NCBI GenBank assembly: GCA_027621335.1
Contig: JAQCAN010000009.1
Coordinates: 1 to 22,821, forward strand
Length of the DNA: 22,821 nucleotides
Source: Bacteroidota bacterium
Lineage (GTDB): Bacteria > Bacteroidota > Bacteroidia > Flavobacteriales_D > JABDKJ01
Reading direction: 5' to 3'
Shown: positions 21,726 through 22,821 of the stretch, in pieces
How the letters are laid out: each line of letters starts with the position of its first letter
Position numbering within the stretch: the first letter of the stretch is position 1
The notes under the pieces: generated by a model
What the model saw: only the letters and a program-made list of their open reading frames with translations
Told to the model about the DNA's origin: nothing
The model's database searches: none
Program-made: the position numbers and the translations under genes

Positions 21726-22821
21726 TTAAAAATGTAGATTGGCGATTAGGTTGAAGTGATGCAGGTTGGTGTTGTAGAAGGTCTGAGAAGCCGTCAGTTC
21801 GATCTCGTCCTCGGTGTATTTGTAGATGTAAAGCAGTCCGATGTCCATGCCTTTCCATTTTCCACTGAAACGGTAGGTTGGAAAGATTGTAGCCTGATAG
21901 AAGGAGGAGACTCCGTATTTATTGAAAGTCCTGTCTGTTGGTTCAGGGGCTTCCGTGCGGCTTAATCGAGTATCCAGGAAGAACTCACCTCCCTTCTCCG
22001 TCTTCACCTTATAACGCATTCGGAGCATAAAGACATCCACATCTCCCCAGCCATCAATCCAGCTTCTAGGTTGACTGACATAGAAGTCCTCTCGTCCCAA
22101 TTCCCGCGGAAAAAGGAATCTTCCAGTATCCAAGGCCTTGAGATAGGAAGCCGTCCACTCTGTGCTTCCTTTCGGGCGGTCCACTGTATATCCGAACTTG
22201 ACATTGAATACATTGGCCTGTTCGTCAGGCTGCATGTAGCGTTCTTGATATTCCAAACCTTCTTGGAATGAAGTGCTCTGCTGATGCACATACTGAAGTC
22301 CAGCGATGTAGCCATGGTTCGTAAAATCGAATTGCAGCCAAGAGATATTGGATTGTTTATCGAAGAGGTAGTTCCAGACCTTGATCTTCAATCCTTCCAC
22401 CTGAGTGTTCTCATACCCAAGGGTATAGATGGCCTTGATGCCCGAGGTCCCGAGATAATCCGAAGTTTGTCCATTAGGCTGCTTTCCGCGGCTCTGCAGA
22501 CCTATGAGGTCATTCAAGCTGAACCATTCTGTATACCCACGCGGAGAGGCACCATTGATGAGTCCCAGTTTCAACGCATGTCCTTCGTATTCATTGATCT
22601 CGGCCCACAGACCTTGATACACGAAGGCATTCATCCTTCCATCGCGTTGCAGGAAAAGAGGCCCCTCATTGATGTTCAACCTTCCGTATCTGAGGTATGA
22701 GTCCCCTGTGTTAAAACGCAGATATAGCTCATCCAGGCGATTGAGATCCCAGCGTAATTCTGGTCGTCTCACATCATACATCTCCCTTTCCCATTTCGCA
22801 GCTTGGTCTACCAGAGGATCC
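21726..22821 (-). CDS. Outer-membrane beta-barrel protein, 5'-truncated by the window edge
   Basis: About 365 residues are visible and the frame is open to the last base, so the N-terminus and signal peptide are missing; the ATG at 22781 is internal. The sequence alternates polar and aromatic residues in many short strands (for example LYLRFNTGDSYLRYGRLNI and EFFLDTRLSR). It ends NLIANLHF with a terminal Phe, the outer-membrane barrel signature. D-S-Y-L-R-Y-G-R-L-N near the visible start recalls porin-like barrels of the carbohydrate/anion type, but I do not recognise a specific family. As the first visible gene of the 22821-to-14292 block, it could bring thiosulfate, sulfate or other anions across the outer membrane. 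Confidence 0.75.
   Translation of the reverse strand, partial: DPLVDQAAKWEREMYDVRRPELRWDLNRLDELYLRFNTGDSYLRYGRLNINEGPLFLQRDGRMNAFVYQGLWAEINEYEGHALKLGLINGASPRGYTEWFSLNDLIGLQSRGKQPNGQTSDYLGTSGIKAIYTLGYENTQVEGLKIKVWNYLFDKQSNISWLQFDFTNHGYIAGLQYVHQQSTSFQEGLEYQERYMQPDEQANVFNVKFGYTVDRPKGSTEWTASYLKALDTGRFLFPRELGREDFYVSQPRSWIDGWGDVDVFMLRMRYKVKTEKGGEFFLDTRLSRTEAPEPTDRTFNKYGVSSFYQATIFPTYRFSGKWKGMDIGLLYIYKYTEDEIELTASQTFYNTNLHHFNLIANLHF

Noticed and set aside
1..22821. GATC near the first base and GGATCC as the last six bases, suggesting a cloned restriction fragment
   Set aside because: Such short sites occur by chance; without vector sequence this cannot be supported.

Overview
The window looks like a chromosomal (or large-insert clone) segment from a marine-type Bacteroidota, most likely a member of the Flavobacteriales. 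This rests on three things: the protein flavour (Bacteroidota-type PEP carboxylase, DUF6691 half-transporter, DUF7009 protein), TAnnTTTG-like -7 promoter boxes, and two short dispersed repeats of a kind I recall from flavobacterial genomes. No rRNA or taxonomic marker is present, so placement is an inference. Genes are packed tightly, with many 1-4 bp stop/start overlaps.

Layout. (1) 1-2547: the 3' part of ppc on the + strand, closed by a bidirectional hairpin. (2) 2625-3849: a damaged locus. The last ~109 codons of a sulfide:quinone oxidoreductase (-), two dispersed repeats, the signal-peptide end of an unrelated secreted-protein gene (+), and a 3'-truncated metallo-beta-lactamase persulfide dioxygenase (-) are joined together. 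(3) 4057-5776 (-): an intact persulfide dioxygenase-rhodanese-rhodanese protein followed by a small single-domain rhodanese and a strong intrinsic terminator. (4) 5952-12713 (-): SulP permease, a fused ferredoxin/NrfD subunit, a cytoplasmic molybdopterin oxidoreductase (SoeA-like) and a beta-carbonic anhydrase, mostly translationally coupled. (5) 12921-14286 (+): TSUP/TauE exporter, moaD, moaE, divergent from block 4. (6) 14292-22821 (-): an outer-membrane barrel (cut by the window end), DUF6691, a SAM methyltransferase, a second SulP, a DUF7009 protein, moaA, moeA, moaC, mobA with an extra N-terminal domain, and a small haem-c lipoprotein.

How the parts fit. Sulfide would be oxidised by SQR (only a remnant here) to persulfide. 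Persulfide dioxygenase/rhodanese proteins turn it into sulfite and thiosulfate. The cytoplasmic Mo enzyme (SoeABC-like) would oxidise sulfite to sulfate and send electrons to quinone through its NrfD part. SulP and TSUP permeases could move sulfate, sulfite or bicarbonate. The moa/moe/mob genes supply the bis-MGD cofactor. The window therefore reads as a self-contained sulfide/persulfide/sulfite detoxification-oxidation island with its own cofactor genes.

The most notable regulatory signal is a 16-bp near-palindrome, TGTAAC-N4-GT(C/A)AC, in the same orientation about 33 bp above a candidate -7 box in front of three - strand units: the truncated dioxygenase, the dioxygenase-rhodanese gene, and the SulP-Mo enzyme operon. 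This looks like a Crp/Fnr-family activator site at about -40 and would tie the three units into one regulon. All functional statements come from reading motifs and context; no searches were run.
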